Source: JANLQX01 sp043775075 (GTDB taxonomy: Bacteria; Actinomycetota; Acidimicrobiia; Acidimicrobiales; JANYDT01). From it: a stretch of 7,700 bases of DNA. Below are positions 1 through 5,985 of this stretch, piece after piece; the stretch's first letter is position 1, and every line of letters begins with the position of its first letter. The stretch spans positions 1-7,700 of the forward strand of contig JAYVSS010000303.1 of NCBI GenBank assembly GCA_043775075.1, written 5' to 3'. The position numbers and the translations under genes were made by a program. Below the pieces are notes generated by a model. It did not search any database, was not told the DNA's origin, and saw only the letters and a program-made list of their open reading frames with translations.

Positions 1-866
1 CCGGTGCGTCCAACCGCCTGTAGGGCGACCACCTGCTGGAGGAAGAACCCGCAAAGACCGATGGCGGCGACGAGATAAAACAACCCCATACGACCGATCC
101 AGTAGAACCCGATCGTGCATGCCACCATGGCAATCGTGTACCGGATCATGGCCGCGACCGTCTTGGAGAATGACACCACCGAAGGCATCATGGGCACGTT
201 GGCGGCGGAGTAGTCGTCTCGGTACTTCACGGCGAGCGCCCAGAAGTGCGGCGGCGTCCAGAAGAAGATCACAGCGAACAGCACAATCGGCGCCCAGTCG
301 AGCCGGTTGGTGACCGCCGACCAACCGATCAGCACTGGCGCCGCGCCAGCGGCCCCACCGATCACGATGTTTTGCTTCGAAGTCCGTTTCAACCACAGCG
401 TGTAAACGAAAACGTAGAACAAGCAGGCGGCCACGGCGAGAACGGCCGAGAGCAGATTGACCGTGGCCCACAGGAAGGCAAAGGCCAACGTTTCGATGGA
501 GATCGCAAAGATCAACGCGGCGCGTGGCGTCATTGCGCCCGTGACGAGCGGCCGACCTTTGGTCCGCTCCATGATCGTGTCGATGTCCACGTCCACGACC
601 ATATTGATGGCGTTGGCGCCGCCGGCCGCGAGCGTGCCACCAATGACTGTGCACACCATGAGCCACAGACCAGGGATGCCCCGCTCCGCCACCACCATCG
701 TGGGAACGGTGCTGACCAGGAGCAATTCGATGATGCGCGGTTTCGTCAGGGCCACGTAGGACGTGACAATGGCCCGCAGGCCTTTCGCCCGACCTGCCGC
801 GAGCGCCACGGGAACCGAGTCCAGCACGGCCGTGCGTTCCAAGGGTGCGGTACGCAGGCGGGGCAT
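1..866 (-). CDS. ctaB: Protoheme IX farnesyltransferase (heme O synthase), 3' end cut by window
   Basis: This integral membrane prenyltransferase transfers a farnesyl group from farnesyl diphosphate to protoheme IX to make heme O, the precursor of heme A for aa3-type cytochrome oxidase. The 288 residues visible read without a stop. The N-terminus carries the family signature YVALTKPRIIELLL (about residues 38-50). The substrate/Mg-binding motif NxxxDxxxD is N88-D92-D96, followed by MERTKGRPLV. FFWTPPHFWALA (about 201-212) and YRDDY (215-219) form the second conserved loop. Hydrophobic helices fill the rest. The family is usually about 300 residues, so only a short C-terminal piece is missing. 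The ATG at 866 is chosen because GGAAG lies about 5 bases upstream and the first conserved segment begins about 37 residues later. It is divergent from clpS, with 97 bases between the starts. Identity is close to certain; the exact start is less so. Confidence 0.95.
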   Translation of the reverse strand, partial: MPRLRTAPLERTAVLDSVPVALAAGRAKGLRAIVTSYVALTKPRIIELLLVSTVPTMVVAERGIPGLWLMVCTVIGGTLAAGGANAINMVVDVDIDTIMERTKGRPLVTGAMTPRAALIFAISIETLAFAFLWATVNLLSAVLAVAACLFYVFVYTLWLKRTSKQNIVIGGAAGAAPVLIGWSAVTNRLDWAPIVLFAVIFFWTPPHFWALAVKYRDDYSAANVPMMPSVVSFSKTVAAMIRYTIAMVACTIGFYWIGRMGLFYLVAAIGLCGFFLQQVVALQAVGRT

Positions 867-963
867 GGCCCTTCCAGACTACCGGCCGCCCAGCTCCTAC
901 GAAATGTCGGCGGGGCCTGATTCGTTGCACCGAGCGCCCGTGCTCGGGGCAGACTTGCGTCGT

Positions 964-1257
964 ATGCCCGTGGCCACCCCCGTCGAAATCGTCGAGGGCG
1001 ACACCGATACCCGCAATGACCTCGATCGGCCGTGGGTGGTGCTCGTCTGGAACGATCCGATCAACTTGATGTCCTACGTCACGTTCGTCATTCAGCAGGT
1101 CTTTGGATATCCGAAGGAGAAGGCGGAGAAAATGATGTGGGACGTTCACACCAAGGGTCGGGCCGTGGTGTCGAATGGGAACCGGGAAAAGGCTGAGCTC
1201 GACGTGTTCCGTCTGCATGAACACGGCCTGTGGGCCACGATGCAGCAGGACGATTGA
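964..1257 (+). CDS. clpS: ATP-dependent Clp protease adaptor ClpS
   Basis: ClpS is a small cytosolic adaptor that delivers proteins with destabilising N-terminal residues (N-degrons) to a Clp ATPase-ClpP protease. The 97-residue product has the usual ClpS size. The segment VVLVWNDPINLMSYVTFV (about 25-42) holds the N-degron pocket residues equivalent to E. coli Asn34/Asp35 (here N30, D31) and Met40 (here M36). The pocket histidine is H62 in DVHTKGRA. The C-terminus, LHEHGLWATMQ, matches actinobacterial ClpS. The frame is open further upstream, with ATGs at 904 and 865. The start at 964 is preferred because it gives a normal short acidic N-terminal tail and the upstream sequence resembles no known domain; its ribosome site is weak. 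The next gene starts 2 bases after the stop, so the two are probably cotranscribed. Confidence 0.95.
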   Translation: MPVATPVEIVEGDTDTRNDLDRPWVVLVWNDPINLMSYVTFVIQQVFGYPKEKAEKMMWDVHTKGRAVVSNGNREKAELDVFRLHEHGLWATMQQDD

Positions 1258-1259
1258 GC

Positions 1260-1763
1260 GTGGACGAGGAAACCGAAGAAATGTTTCTCCGTCGTCGCAT
1301 CCGCCGCGCCAAGTCCGGCGTGTTCGTCATCAACCTGCCGAGTGAGGAGCGCGAGCTGCTTTCCGATCTACCGGCGCAGCTGCGTGAGCTCCTTGGTAGC
1401 AACGATGCAGAGTCCAAGGCGTCTCTCCGCCGACTCTTTCCCACGGCGTACAACCTCGACGTCGAAAAGGACGAAGAATTCCATCAACTCATGCGCGAGG
1501 ACCTACTGGCATCAAAACTGGGGCGGGCGGAACTCCTGGAATCGACGGCCGAAGCCACGGAACTCACCGAGGCCCAACTCCTTGGGTGGATGGGGGCGAT
1601 TAACGACCTCCGTCTCGTGCTTGGTACCCGCCTCGACGTGGGTGAAGACGATGAGGAGCTCAACGCTGACCATCCGCTCGCCGGGCATTTCGGCCTCTAC
1701 CACTACCTCGGGTTCCTCTTAGAGAACGTCATCCGCGCTCTGTCGTCAGGGTCGGACGCCTAG
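1260..1763 (+). CDS. DUF2017 family protein
   Basis: This 167-residue acidic, mostly helical protein of unknown function matches DUF2017, a family typically encoded right after clpS in Actinobacteria. Recognisable parts are the basic start RRRIRRAKSG, then LPSEERELLSDLPAQLRELL (the core helix shared by the family), RRLFPTAY, and a C-terminal stretch with HFGLYHYLGFLLENV. No catalytic motif, signal peptide or membrane segment is seen. The GTG at 1260 is chosen because it lies 2 bases after the clpS stop and has AGGA about 9 bases upstream. The ATG at 1281 is an equally reasonable start that removes seven residues. Constant linkage with clpS suggests a role around Clp-dependent proteolysis, but that is only inference from context. 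Confidence 0.85.
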   Translation: MDEETEEMFLRRRIRRAKSGVFVINLPSEERELLSDLPAQLRELLGSNDAESKASLRRLFPTAYNLDVEKDEEFHQLMREDLLASKLGRAELLESTAEATELTEAQLLGWMGAINDLRLVLGTRLDVGEDDEELNADHPLAGHFGLYHYLGFLLENVIRALSSGSDA

Positions 1764-1782
1764 GGGCGAACGGGCGGTTGGT

Positions 1783-1788
1783 TAGCAT
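1783..1788 (+). promoter_or_regulatory. Candidate -10 element of a leaderless promoter for the Fur-family gene
   Basis: TAGCAT fits the actinobacterial TANNNT -10 consensus and lies 6 bases before the ATG at 1795. Transcription would start at or next to the first base of the start codon. No purine-rich ribosome site is visible in the 31-base gap after the DUF2017 gene, which agrees with a leaderless message. This is pattern recognition only; no -35 box stands out. Confidence 0.4.
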
Positions 1789-1794
1789 TCTCAT

Positions 1795-2262
1795 ATGACT
1801 CCCAAAGCTTTGGCCCGAGGGTTCGACCTTGAAGCCGAGATCGACCGGCGACTGGCGTCCGGTGGTCAGCGTTGGACCAAAGGGCGCCGGGCCGTCGTTG
1901 ATGCGATGAAGGAGACGGTGGCCCCGATGTCGGTTACGGAGTTGCAAAGTGCGGTGGGCCCGGACGTGCCCCTGTCGTCGCTCTACCGGATCATCAGTGA
2001 CTTGGTCGACGCCAAGGTCTTCATCAAGCTGGAATTCGCCGAAGGATTTGCCCGTTTTGAACTCGACGAGGAGCTCGCCGCGCACCATCACCATCTCGTC
2101 TGCAACACCTGTGGGGCGGTTGCCGATCTCGAACTTGGTGACCTCGAAACGATGCTCGATGGCACGGCGGCATCGGTGAAACGCCAAACCGGATTCGTTG
2201 TGCAGACCCACCGCTTGGACTTCTTTGGCATGTGCGCCGGGTGCGCCGGCGCTACGCGATAG
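1795..2262 (+). CDS. Fur-family transcriptional regulator (Fur/Zur type)
   Basis: This 155-residue metal-responsive DNA-binding repressor would act as a cytosolic dimer. The N-terminal winged helix includes GQRWTKGRRAVVDAM (about 24-38) and the recognition-helix segment LSSLYRIISDLVDA (60-73), which matches the family's S-x-x-T/S-V/L-Y-R pattern. The dimerisation domain begins with FARFEL and the metal-binding run H97-H100. Two structural-zinc pairs follow: C103xxC106 and C147xxC150 (FFGMCAGCAG). H139 is a further possible ligand. Both cysteine pairs are typical of Fur/Zur proteins. Sequence alone does not tell whether iron, zinc or another metal is sensed, so no symbol is given. It follows the DUF2017 gene by 31 bases but may have its own leaderless promoter. 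No metal-uptake target gene is visible in the window. Confidence 0.92.
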   Translation: MTPKALARGFDLEAEIDRRLASGGQRWTKGRRAVVDAMKETVAPMSVTELQSAVGPDVPLSSLYRIISDLVDAKVFIKLEFAEGFARFELDEELAAHHHHLVCNTCGAVADLELGDLETMLDGTAASVKRQTGFVVQTHRLDFFGMCAGCAGATR

Positions 2263-2362
2263 TCGGGCGAAATGTCAGGTTCGCAGGGCACCGGCGCGGA
2301 AGTACGATGTTGCCCGGTCTGTGGACGAGTCAGCAAAAAGCTGATGTCTTCAGGTTGTTCCG

Positions 2363-2435
2363 GCCCCCATCGTCTAGCGGCCTAGGACACCACCCTTTCA
2401 AGGTGGCGGCACGGGTTCGAATCCCGTTGGGGGTG
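2363..2435 (+). tRNA. tRNA-Glu (anticodon UUC)
   Basis: The complete cloverleaf reads directly. The acceptor stem is GCCCCCA (2363-2369) pairing TGGGGGT (2428-2434), with a G-U first pair. The anticodon stem CCACC/GGTGG (2390-2394, 2402-2406) encloses loop CTTTCAA with anticodon TTC at 2397-2399. The T arm is ACGGG-TTCGAAT-CCCGT (2411-2427). The discriminator is G2435 and CCA is not encoded. A recombinase remnant lies just downstream in the same orientation, so the 3' half of this gene is the likely attachment site of a former integrated element. Confidence 0.97.
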
Positions 2436-2494
2436 CGCAGATAGTGCCTGCTCAGCCCGCATTTTTGCCCTTCACCACTTCAGCCGGACCTGGA

Positions 2495-2516
2495 CCGTAC
2501 AGCCTCCGTACAGCCT
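2495..2516 (+). repeat. Tandem 11-bp direct repeat upstream of the integrase remnant
   Basis: CCGTACAGCCT occurs twice head-to-tail with no spacer, between tRNA-Glu and the recombinase gene. An 8-base match, CGTACAGC, recurs at 3480-3487 beyond the broken integrase. Short direct repeats next to an attachment site are typical arm-type binding sites for the N-terminal domain of a tyrosine recombinase. That function is inferred from position only. Confidence 0.55.
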
Positions 2517-2566
2517 CTCTTTGAAAACGAACGTAGTCTCCGAGTCGGTTCATGGCGACGGAGGCG

Positions 2567-3110
2567 ATGTTGAAGGGCACGATTCGCGAGCGTAAAAGGC
2601 TGATGGGACCGTCTCGTTTCTCTGCCAGGTGCCTGCTGGCCGAGACCCCGTAACCGGGAAGCGCAGATTTAAGACCGGCGTGGCAGTTTCAAGGCGCGAG
2701 GCGCACACGCTGATCCACACGCTCGTCGCCGGTGTCGAGGAGGAAGTGGGAACAATCGCCGCCGGTACCGATCGCACCTTGCGAGAACTGATCGACGAAT
2801 GGTTCCGGTTGGCTGGGCCACCGGCGGAATCCACCCGGGCGGTGGACGACGGCTACATCCGTCGCCAAGTGCTTCCGCATCTCGGGCACGTCAAAGTACA
2901 AGATCTCCGGGTCGTCGACCTCGACCGCTGGTACCAAGTGCTCATTGATGACGGACTCGCCCCGGCCTCGATCCGCAAAGCCCACAACATGTTCGTGCGG
3001 CGTTGCGTCAGGGCATCCGCTGGGGTTGGGTGCCCTTGAACGTTGTCGGCCACTCGCGTTCTAGGCCCAGGGACACTCGAAGGTCCGCTGTATCAGTCGC
3101 TGGGGCGATC
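2567..3110 (+). pseudogene. Tyrosine recombinase/phage-type integrase remnant, frameshifted and truncated
   Basis: Three frames read in succession give one integrase N-terminus. The first (ATG 2567, or 2552 in frame) gives MLKGTIRERK. The second, from about 2596, gives ADGTVSFLCQVPAGRDPVTG, then the SAM-like core-binding domain LRELIDEWFR ... LPHLGHVKVQDL ... LAPASIRKAHNM. The third, from 3000, gives ALRQGIRWGWVPLNVV. Each junction is repaired by one extra base: an A in the AAAA run at 2594-2597, and a base near 2998-3000. The second frame ends at a stop at 3039. The third stays open to 3212, but family resemblance fades after about 3110 (RPRDTRRSAVSVA). The whole catalytic domain with its Arg-His-Arg-Tyr residues is absent. 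It lies about 130 bases past tRNA-Glu, the usual place for an integrase of a tRNA-targeting island or phage. It is not functional as read; two single-base sequencing errors could explain the shifts but not the missing domain. Confidence 0.88.
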
Positions 3111-3243
3111 TTCCTCGTGGTCTTGCTCGACCGAAACCATCCGCGAACCCATATCGAAACGCTGTCAACTGTCGACGCTCATGTGCGACTCACAACCGAG
3201 CGCGTAGCTTAAACGTTCACTGGAGTCTGCCTCCGATTCATAC

Positions 3244-3336
3244 GCGCGCCTAGGGTTACCGGACCTCAACGCATCGCCGACATTATCGAGCGCATCGCGC
3301 CCTGCAACGCAGAGGTTATGCAGCGCGCTTAGGGTT
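3244..3336 (+). repeat. Imperfect 14-bp direct repeat, copies 79 bp apart
   Basis: GCGCGCCTAGGGTT at 3244-3257 and GCGCGCTTAGGGTT at 3323-3336 match at 13 of 14 bases in the same orientation. A shorter piece, GCGCCTAG, recurs at 3358-3365. The copies are in the non-coding debris downstream of the integrase remnant. They could be protein-binding sites or recombination footprints; the sequence does not decide. Confidence 0.5.
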
Positions 3337-3439
3337 GCGCACAGCGAACAAACTCATGCGCCTAGAACCGGCATTCGGGGGCAAGGTCGACACCCATGGC
3401 AAGCGGCGCACCAATAACTTAATCCCCGCGAGTCAACCG

Positions 3440-3474
3440 AACTCTGGGCAGATCCAGAGTTTGCCCCCAGGGGC
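3440..3474. repeat. Two adjacent hairpins in the gene-free stretch
   Basis: AACTCTGG (3440-3447) and CCAGAGTT (3454-3461) form a perfect 8-bp stem with a 6-base loop. Directly after it, GCCCC (3463-3467) pairs GGGGC (3470-3474) around a 2-base gap. Only a three-base T run (3460-3462) follows the first stem, so a factor-independent terminator is weakly supported. It could equally be a protein-binding palindrome. Confidence 0.4.
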
Positions 3475-3628
3475 ATGGGCGTACAGCTAGCGATCGGACC
3501 GCATCTTCGCAGCGAGATCGCGCCCTGAGTTTGCCGGTGCAGGTGCACGAACTAGTGCACTATGCGCACATAAGTTTAGCTGTTATACAGCGCTTTTACT
3601 ATCTCATGAGTTGGAAAATATCGGGTGG

Positions 3629-3901
3629 CTATGTGCGGTAGACGTCACGGCGACGGTCGATGCGGATGACGGTGACTGTTCGTTCGTCGTCGTTGATTCG
3701 GTAGAGAATCCGGTAGGTACCGCGACGAGCGCTGTGGATCCCTGCGAGTTCGTTTCTCAGTTCTCGGCTAACTCGTTTCGGTTCGAGCAGGAGTGGTCCG
3801 GTGTTGAAATCGATGACTGCTGTAGCAACGGCCTCGGGAAGGTCTTCGGCGGTTGCGCGAGCCGCGGGACGAGCCACGACGAGCTCGTACGGTTCGCTCA
3901 C
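3629..3901 (-). CDS. relE: RelE-family toxin
   Basis: This 90-residue RelE/ParE-superfamily toxin would, by family knowledge, cleave mRNA at the ribosome and block translation until neutralised by its antitoxin. The fold is recognised from FNTGPLLLEPKRVSRELRNEL (about 32-52), IHSARRGTYRILYRI (55-69) and the basic C-terminus VIRIDRRRDVYR (78-89). Arginines R59, R60, R64 and R83-R85 are candidate RNA-binding or catalytic residues. The order GPLL...P.R...LRN.L.G.HSARRG.YR resembles mycobacterial RelE. The start is a GTG whose bases overlap the antitoxin stop (GTGA, 3898-3901), so the two genes are translationally coupled. The frame is intact at the usual family length, so the toxin is probably functional despite the decayed integrase nearby. 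Confidence 0.9.
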   Translation of the reverse strand: MSEPYELVVARPAARATAEDLPEAVATAVIDFNTGPLLLEPKRVSRELRNELAGIHSARRGTYRILYRINDDERTVTVIRIDRRRDVYRT

Positions 3902-4176
3902 TTCGCGGGTTTTGGCCGCAGTGCTCGAACGGCATCGACGCCGCGTACGACATCGCCTCGAGCTACGGCGGCGTCACCGGTGCGGAGCCCTTCCACGGCT
4001 TCGGGATCGGTAAGCACGGCCAGCGTTTCTTCGAGGCTCTCCAGGTCTTCGGTGCTGATGATCACCGCTGCTGCATGACCGTTCCGGATGACGATAATTC
4101 GTTCGTGGTGGTGCTCGACTCGGTCGATGTATTCAGAGAATCGATCCTTCACTGTCCGCAACGCTTCGGTTGTCAT
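3898..4176 (-). CDS. relB: RelB antitoxin, Phd/YefM family
   Basis: This 92-residue antitoxin should bind and inhibit the adjacent RelE toxin and repress the shared promoter. The N-terminal Phd/YefM DNA-binding fold is seen in LRTVKDRFSEYIDRVEHHHE (about 6-25), IVIRNGHAAAVIISTEDLESLEETL (28-52) and a variable charged C-terminal tail that would wrap the toxin. The layout RFSEYIDRVE...ERIIVIRNGHAAAVIIS matches mycobacterial RelB closely. The ATG at 4176 is chosen because it begins the family's usual N-terminus, with GGAG two bases before the start. The frame runs upstream to 4473, but that extension is Arg/His-rich and resembles nothing. It is cotranscribed with relE, and autoregulation is expected for the family. 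Confidence 0.92.
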   Translation of the reverse strand: MTTEALRTVKDRFSEYIDRVEHHHERIIVIRNGHAAAVIISTEDLESLEETLAVLTDPEAVEGLRTGDAAVARGDVVRGVDAVRALRPKPAK

Positions 4177-4497
4177 GGCTCCAGTTGTGCGACGCTGGCG
4201 GCACCTGTCACGCGCAACGGTGTCCGGATGGACAGTCAGCCTTAGGGGGTGACACCGGCGTAGGCCAAACGCGTGAGTGATGATCACAAGAAAGGCGGCT
4301 GATCCATGTCCGCGTCCTTGGGTACGCATGTGGATTGCGCGGTGGAAAATATTGCAGACGGAATCTGCGAAGGTAAGAGCGACGACACCGACCACGTGAA
4401 GAGATCGAGCCGCCTGGACTACCCGGTCCGACGGTGGTTCTCGGGCGGGTGACCTCTTACGCTTTTTCGACACCCATCGTTCGGGCAGAGTGACTTA
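4177..4497. promoter_or_regulatory. Intergenic region upstream of relBE with candidate operator palindromes
   Basis: No supported gene lies here. Three inverted repeats are visible upstream of the antitoxin start: TGTCC-GGAT-GGACA (4221-4234), an odd-centred GTGAT-G-ATCAC (4277-4287) and GCAGA-CGGAA-TCTGC (4354-4368). The first, about 45-60 bases before the relB start, is the best placed for an autoregulatory RelB/RelBE operator. No convincing -35/-10 pair was found. The operator role is inference. Confidence 0.35.
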
Positions 4498-4524
4498 CGA
4501 GGGGCCGGCCGTGCAGGCCCCTCG
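4498..4524 (-). terminator. Hairpin 3' of the substrate-binding protein gene
   Basis: CGAGGGGCC (4498-4506) and GGCCCCTCG (4516-4524) form a perfect 9-bp GC-rich stem with a 9-base loop. It lies 64 bases past the stop of the leftward substrate-binding protein gene, where a terminator is expected. No T-run follows on either strand, as is common for actinobacterial terminators. It may also insulate relBE from upstream transcription. Confidence 0.6.
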
Positions 4525-4587
4525 CTGTCCCGTCACCGGTCGATGTTGAGCTGGCTCAGATCCCTCGTGGCATCGATTGTCCGGCGC

Positions 4588-5985
4588 TCACGACGCCTTC
4601 TCGAAGACGGCGGAAACATCAATCGGTTCGCCGATGCGGATCGGCTTGCCATTGAAGATTCGGTAGCTGAACGCGTTCGCCACCGACATCCTGCGATAGT
4701 CGGGGTTGGGATGTTCTCTCGTGAAATCGACCGGACCGAACAGAGCCGTGTTGCCCTTGAATGACCGCAGGGCCTTCATGACGGAGTTGGCGTTCACGTC
4801 GCCGTCGATGCCTTGCATCGCTTGCAGCAGAATGTCGATTCCCCCCCACTCGGCGAACCCGCCGGAGTCGTAGCGCCGACCGGGGTAGTAGCGATCGAGC
4901 TCGGAACGGTATTGGCGAACGGCCGGGTCGGACAGGTCGAGACTCGACCGGGCGTACCCCGTCACGATCGATCCGTCGATCAGCGGGCCGAGTTGGGCGA
5001 GGCCGCGCTCGGATACGAGGTCGTTACCCCAGCCGTAGCGGAGTTGGACACCGGCACGGTCGGCAGTGTCGACGAAGGTCCGGATGCCGTTTTCGAGGGC
5101 ACCGAGGTAGACGCAGTCCACGTTGCGGGCGGCAAGTGCGCTGATCGCCGGTGCCGGGTCGCCTTGGGGGAACAGTCCTTCGAAGACGGGCTCCTGTCCC
5201 TTGCTGGCCAGTCCACGTCGGAAGGGATCGCGACCGAAAAGGCCACCGAGAAAAGCGATCCGCCGGCAGCCCTGGTTGACCATGGCGATGGCCTCGCCGG
5301 CGGTGCTGATGACCCCCGCTCCGATCGGGAACGCCGCTGGGTTGGTCGCCTCCTGGGTGCCGGCGCCGCTGAGCGTACCGAGCCACGGGATGCCGCCCGC
5401 CGCCAGAATCGGGATGACGGTTGGCGTGTCGTACACGCCAACGGGGCTTGCGGCGGAGAGCGGCGCAGCAACGAGCGATATGCCCGGGCCGAAGGCGTCG
5501 ACCTTCGAGCTGACCGCCAGGCGGGCGCATGCCTCACTGGCGGCGAGATCGAACTTCATGTCGCAGGGCACGATCTCGACTTGTCGTCCTTTGATGCCGC
5601 CCTCGGCGTTCTGCGCGGCCGCACGAGCCTGTGCGGCGGCCAGGAGGTAGCGCGTATCGATAGTGGTGATTTCGAAGTAGGGGACCATGATGCGGATCGG
5701 GCCGAGCAAAGGCGGAGTTGCTGTCGTGACCGGGATCAGCGATGTGGTGGGCGGCGCCGTGGTTGTCGCGGCGGCTGTCCTCGCCGTCCTTACCGACGTC
5801 GAGGACGTGCTGCGCCTGCTGCTCTTCGCTGCGGCGTCTGCCGGCACCATGGGCAGCACGGCAGCTAGCCCCACGGCGGCGGTGGCGACGATCCCGATTG
5901 TAAGGCGGCGGCGTTGGACGGTTCGATTCAGCGTGACAACTCCTGTTGCGTCCCGGTTCGTCGTATCGGTTCGGTGCTGATTCAT
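4588..5985 (-). CDS. Secreted type-1 periplasmic-binding-fold protein (branched-chain amino acid/amide-type ABC substrate-binding family)
   Basis: The 465-residue product would capture a small solute outside the membrane and pass it to an ABC permease or a sensor. Residues 28-50 form a hydrophobic signal (LTIGIVATAAVGLAAVLPMV) ending in ADA-AA, a signal-peptidase-I-like site, after a long 27-residue basic N-region. A Ser/Thr/Pro/Ala-rich linker follows (about 54-93). The binding fold begins at about 96 (GPIRIMVPYF). It continues with AAAQNAEGGIKGRQVEIVPCD, the typical N-lobe start of Leu/Ile/Val-type binding proteins, and later RRIAFLGGLFGRDPF, NVDCVYLG, DGSIVTGYARSSLD and FAEWGGIDILLQAM. C141 and C153 may form a disulfide. 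No lipobox cysteine is present, unusual for a Gram-positive binding protein. The ATG at 5985 has a strong AGGAGA site (5992-5997); a longer open frame upstream is rejected. No permease or ATPase gene is in the window, so the substrate is unknown. Confidence 0.88.
   Translation of the reverse strand: MNQHRTDTTNRDATGVVTLNRTVQRRRLTIGIVATAAVGLAAVLPMVPADAAAKSSRRSTSSTSVRTARTAAATTTAPPTTSLIPVTTATPPLLGPIRIMVPYFEITTIDTRYLLAAAQARAAAQNAEGGIKGRQVEIVPCDMKFDLAASEACARLAVSSKVDAFGPGISLVAAPLSAASPVGVYDTPTVIPILAAGGIPWLGTLSGAGTQEATNPAAFPIGAGVISTAGEAIAMVNQGCRRIAFLGGLFGRDPFRRGLASKGQEPVFEGLFPQGDPAPAISALAARNVDCVYLGALENGIRTFVDTADRAGVQLRYGWGNDLVSERGLAQLGPLIDGSIVTGYARSSLDLSDPAVRQYRSELDRYYPGRRYDSGGFAEWGGIDILLQAMQGIDGDVNANSVMKALRSFKGNTALFGPVDFTREHPNPDYRRMSVANAFSYRIFNGKPIRIGEPIDVSAVFEKAS

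Larger units (their letters stand above)
3111..3628. other. Gene-free degraded stretch within the element scar
   Basis: No reading frame here resembles a known family on either strand, and several stops interrupt every frame. It holds short repeats (a 14-bp direct repeat, an 8-bp inverted repeat and smaller hairpins, listed separately). An AT-richer patch lies at about 3561-3625, with two GTGCAC hexamers (3543-3548, 3555-3560) and an inverted repeat GCTGT-TAT-ACAGC (3579-3591). That last hairpin is 38 bases downstream of the relE stop and could mark the 3' end of the toxin-antitoxin transcript, but no T-run follows it. The missing integrase catalytic domain would be expected here, yet no trace was recognised. 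Confidence 0.6.

Noticed and set aside
246..920. A 224-codon + strand frame across the ctaB region
   Set aside because: It is antisense to a clear heme O synthase. The Arg/His/Gly-rich translation has no motif.
2330..2344. TCAGC-AAAAA-GCTGA inverted repeat as terminator of the Fur-family gene
   Set aside because: The stem has only 5 bp and no T-run follows. It is too weak to call.
2590..2600. Programmed -1 ribosomal frameshift in the integrase
   Set aside because: The run is only four A and does not form a standard X-XXY-YYZ slippery heptamer. A second shift and the loss of the catalytic domain make gene decay the simpler explanation.
3354..3548. A 64-codon - strand frame with several Cys residues in the debris region
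   Set aside because: The Cys spacing fits no known zinc fold, no ribosome site is evident, and the region has no other coding signal.
4177..4473. N-terminal extension of the relB frame to 4473
   Set aside because: The added residues are unlike Phd/YefM proteins, and the family N-terminus starts exactly at the ATG at 4176.
3111..4500. CRISPR array or other regularly spaced repeat system
   Set aside because: The repeats present are few, imperfect and irregularly spaced, and no cas gene is visible.
4813..5868. A 351-codon + strand frame opposite the binding protein
   Set aside because: It is a shadow of the - strand gene. No domain or hydrophobic pattern supports it.
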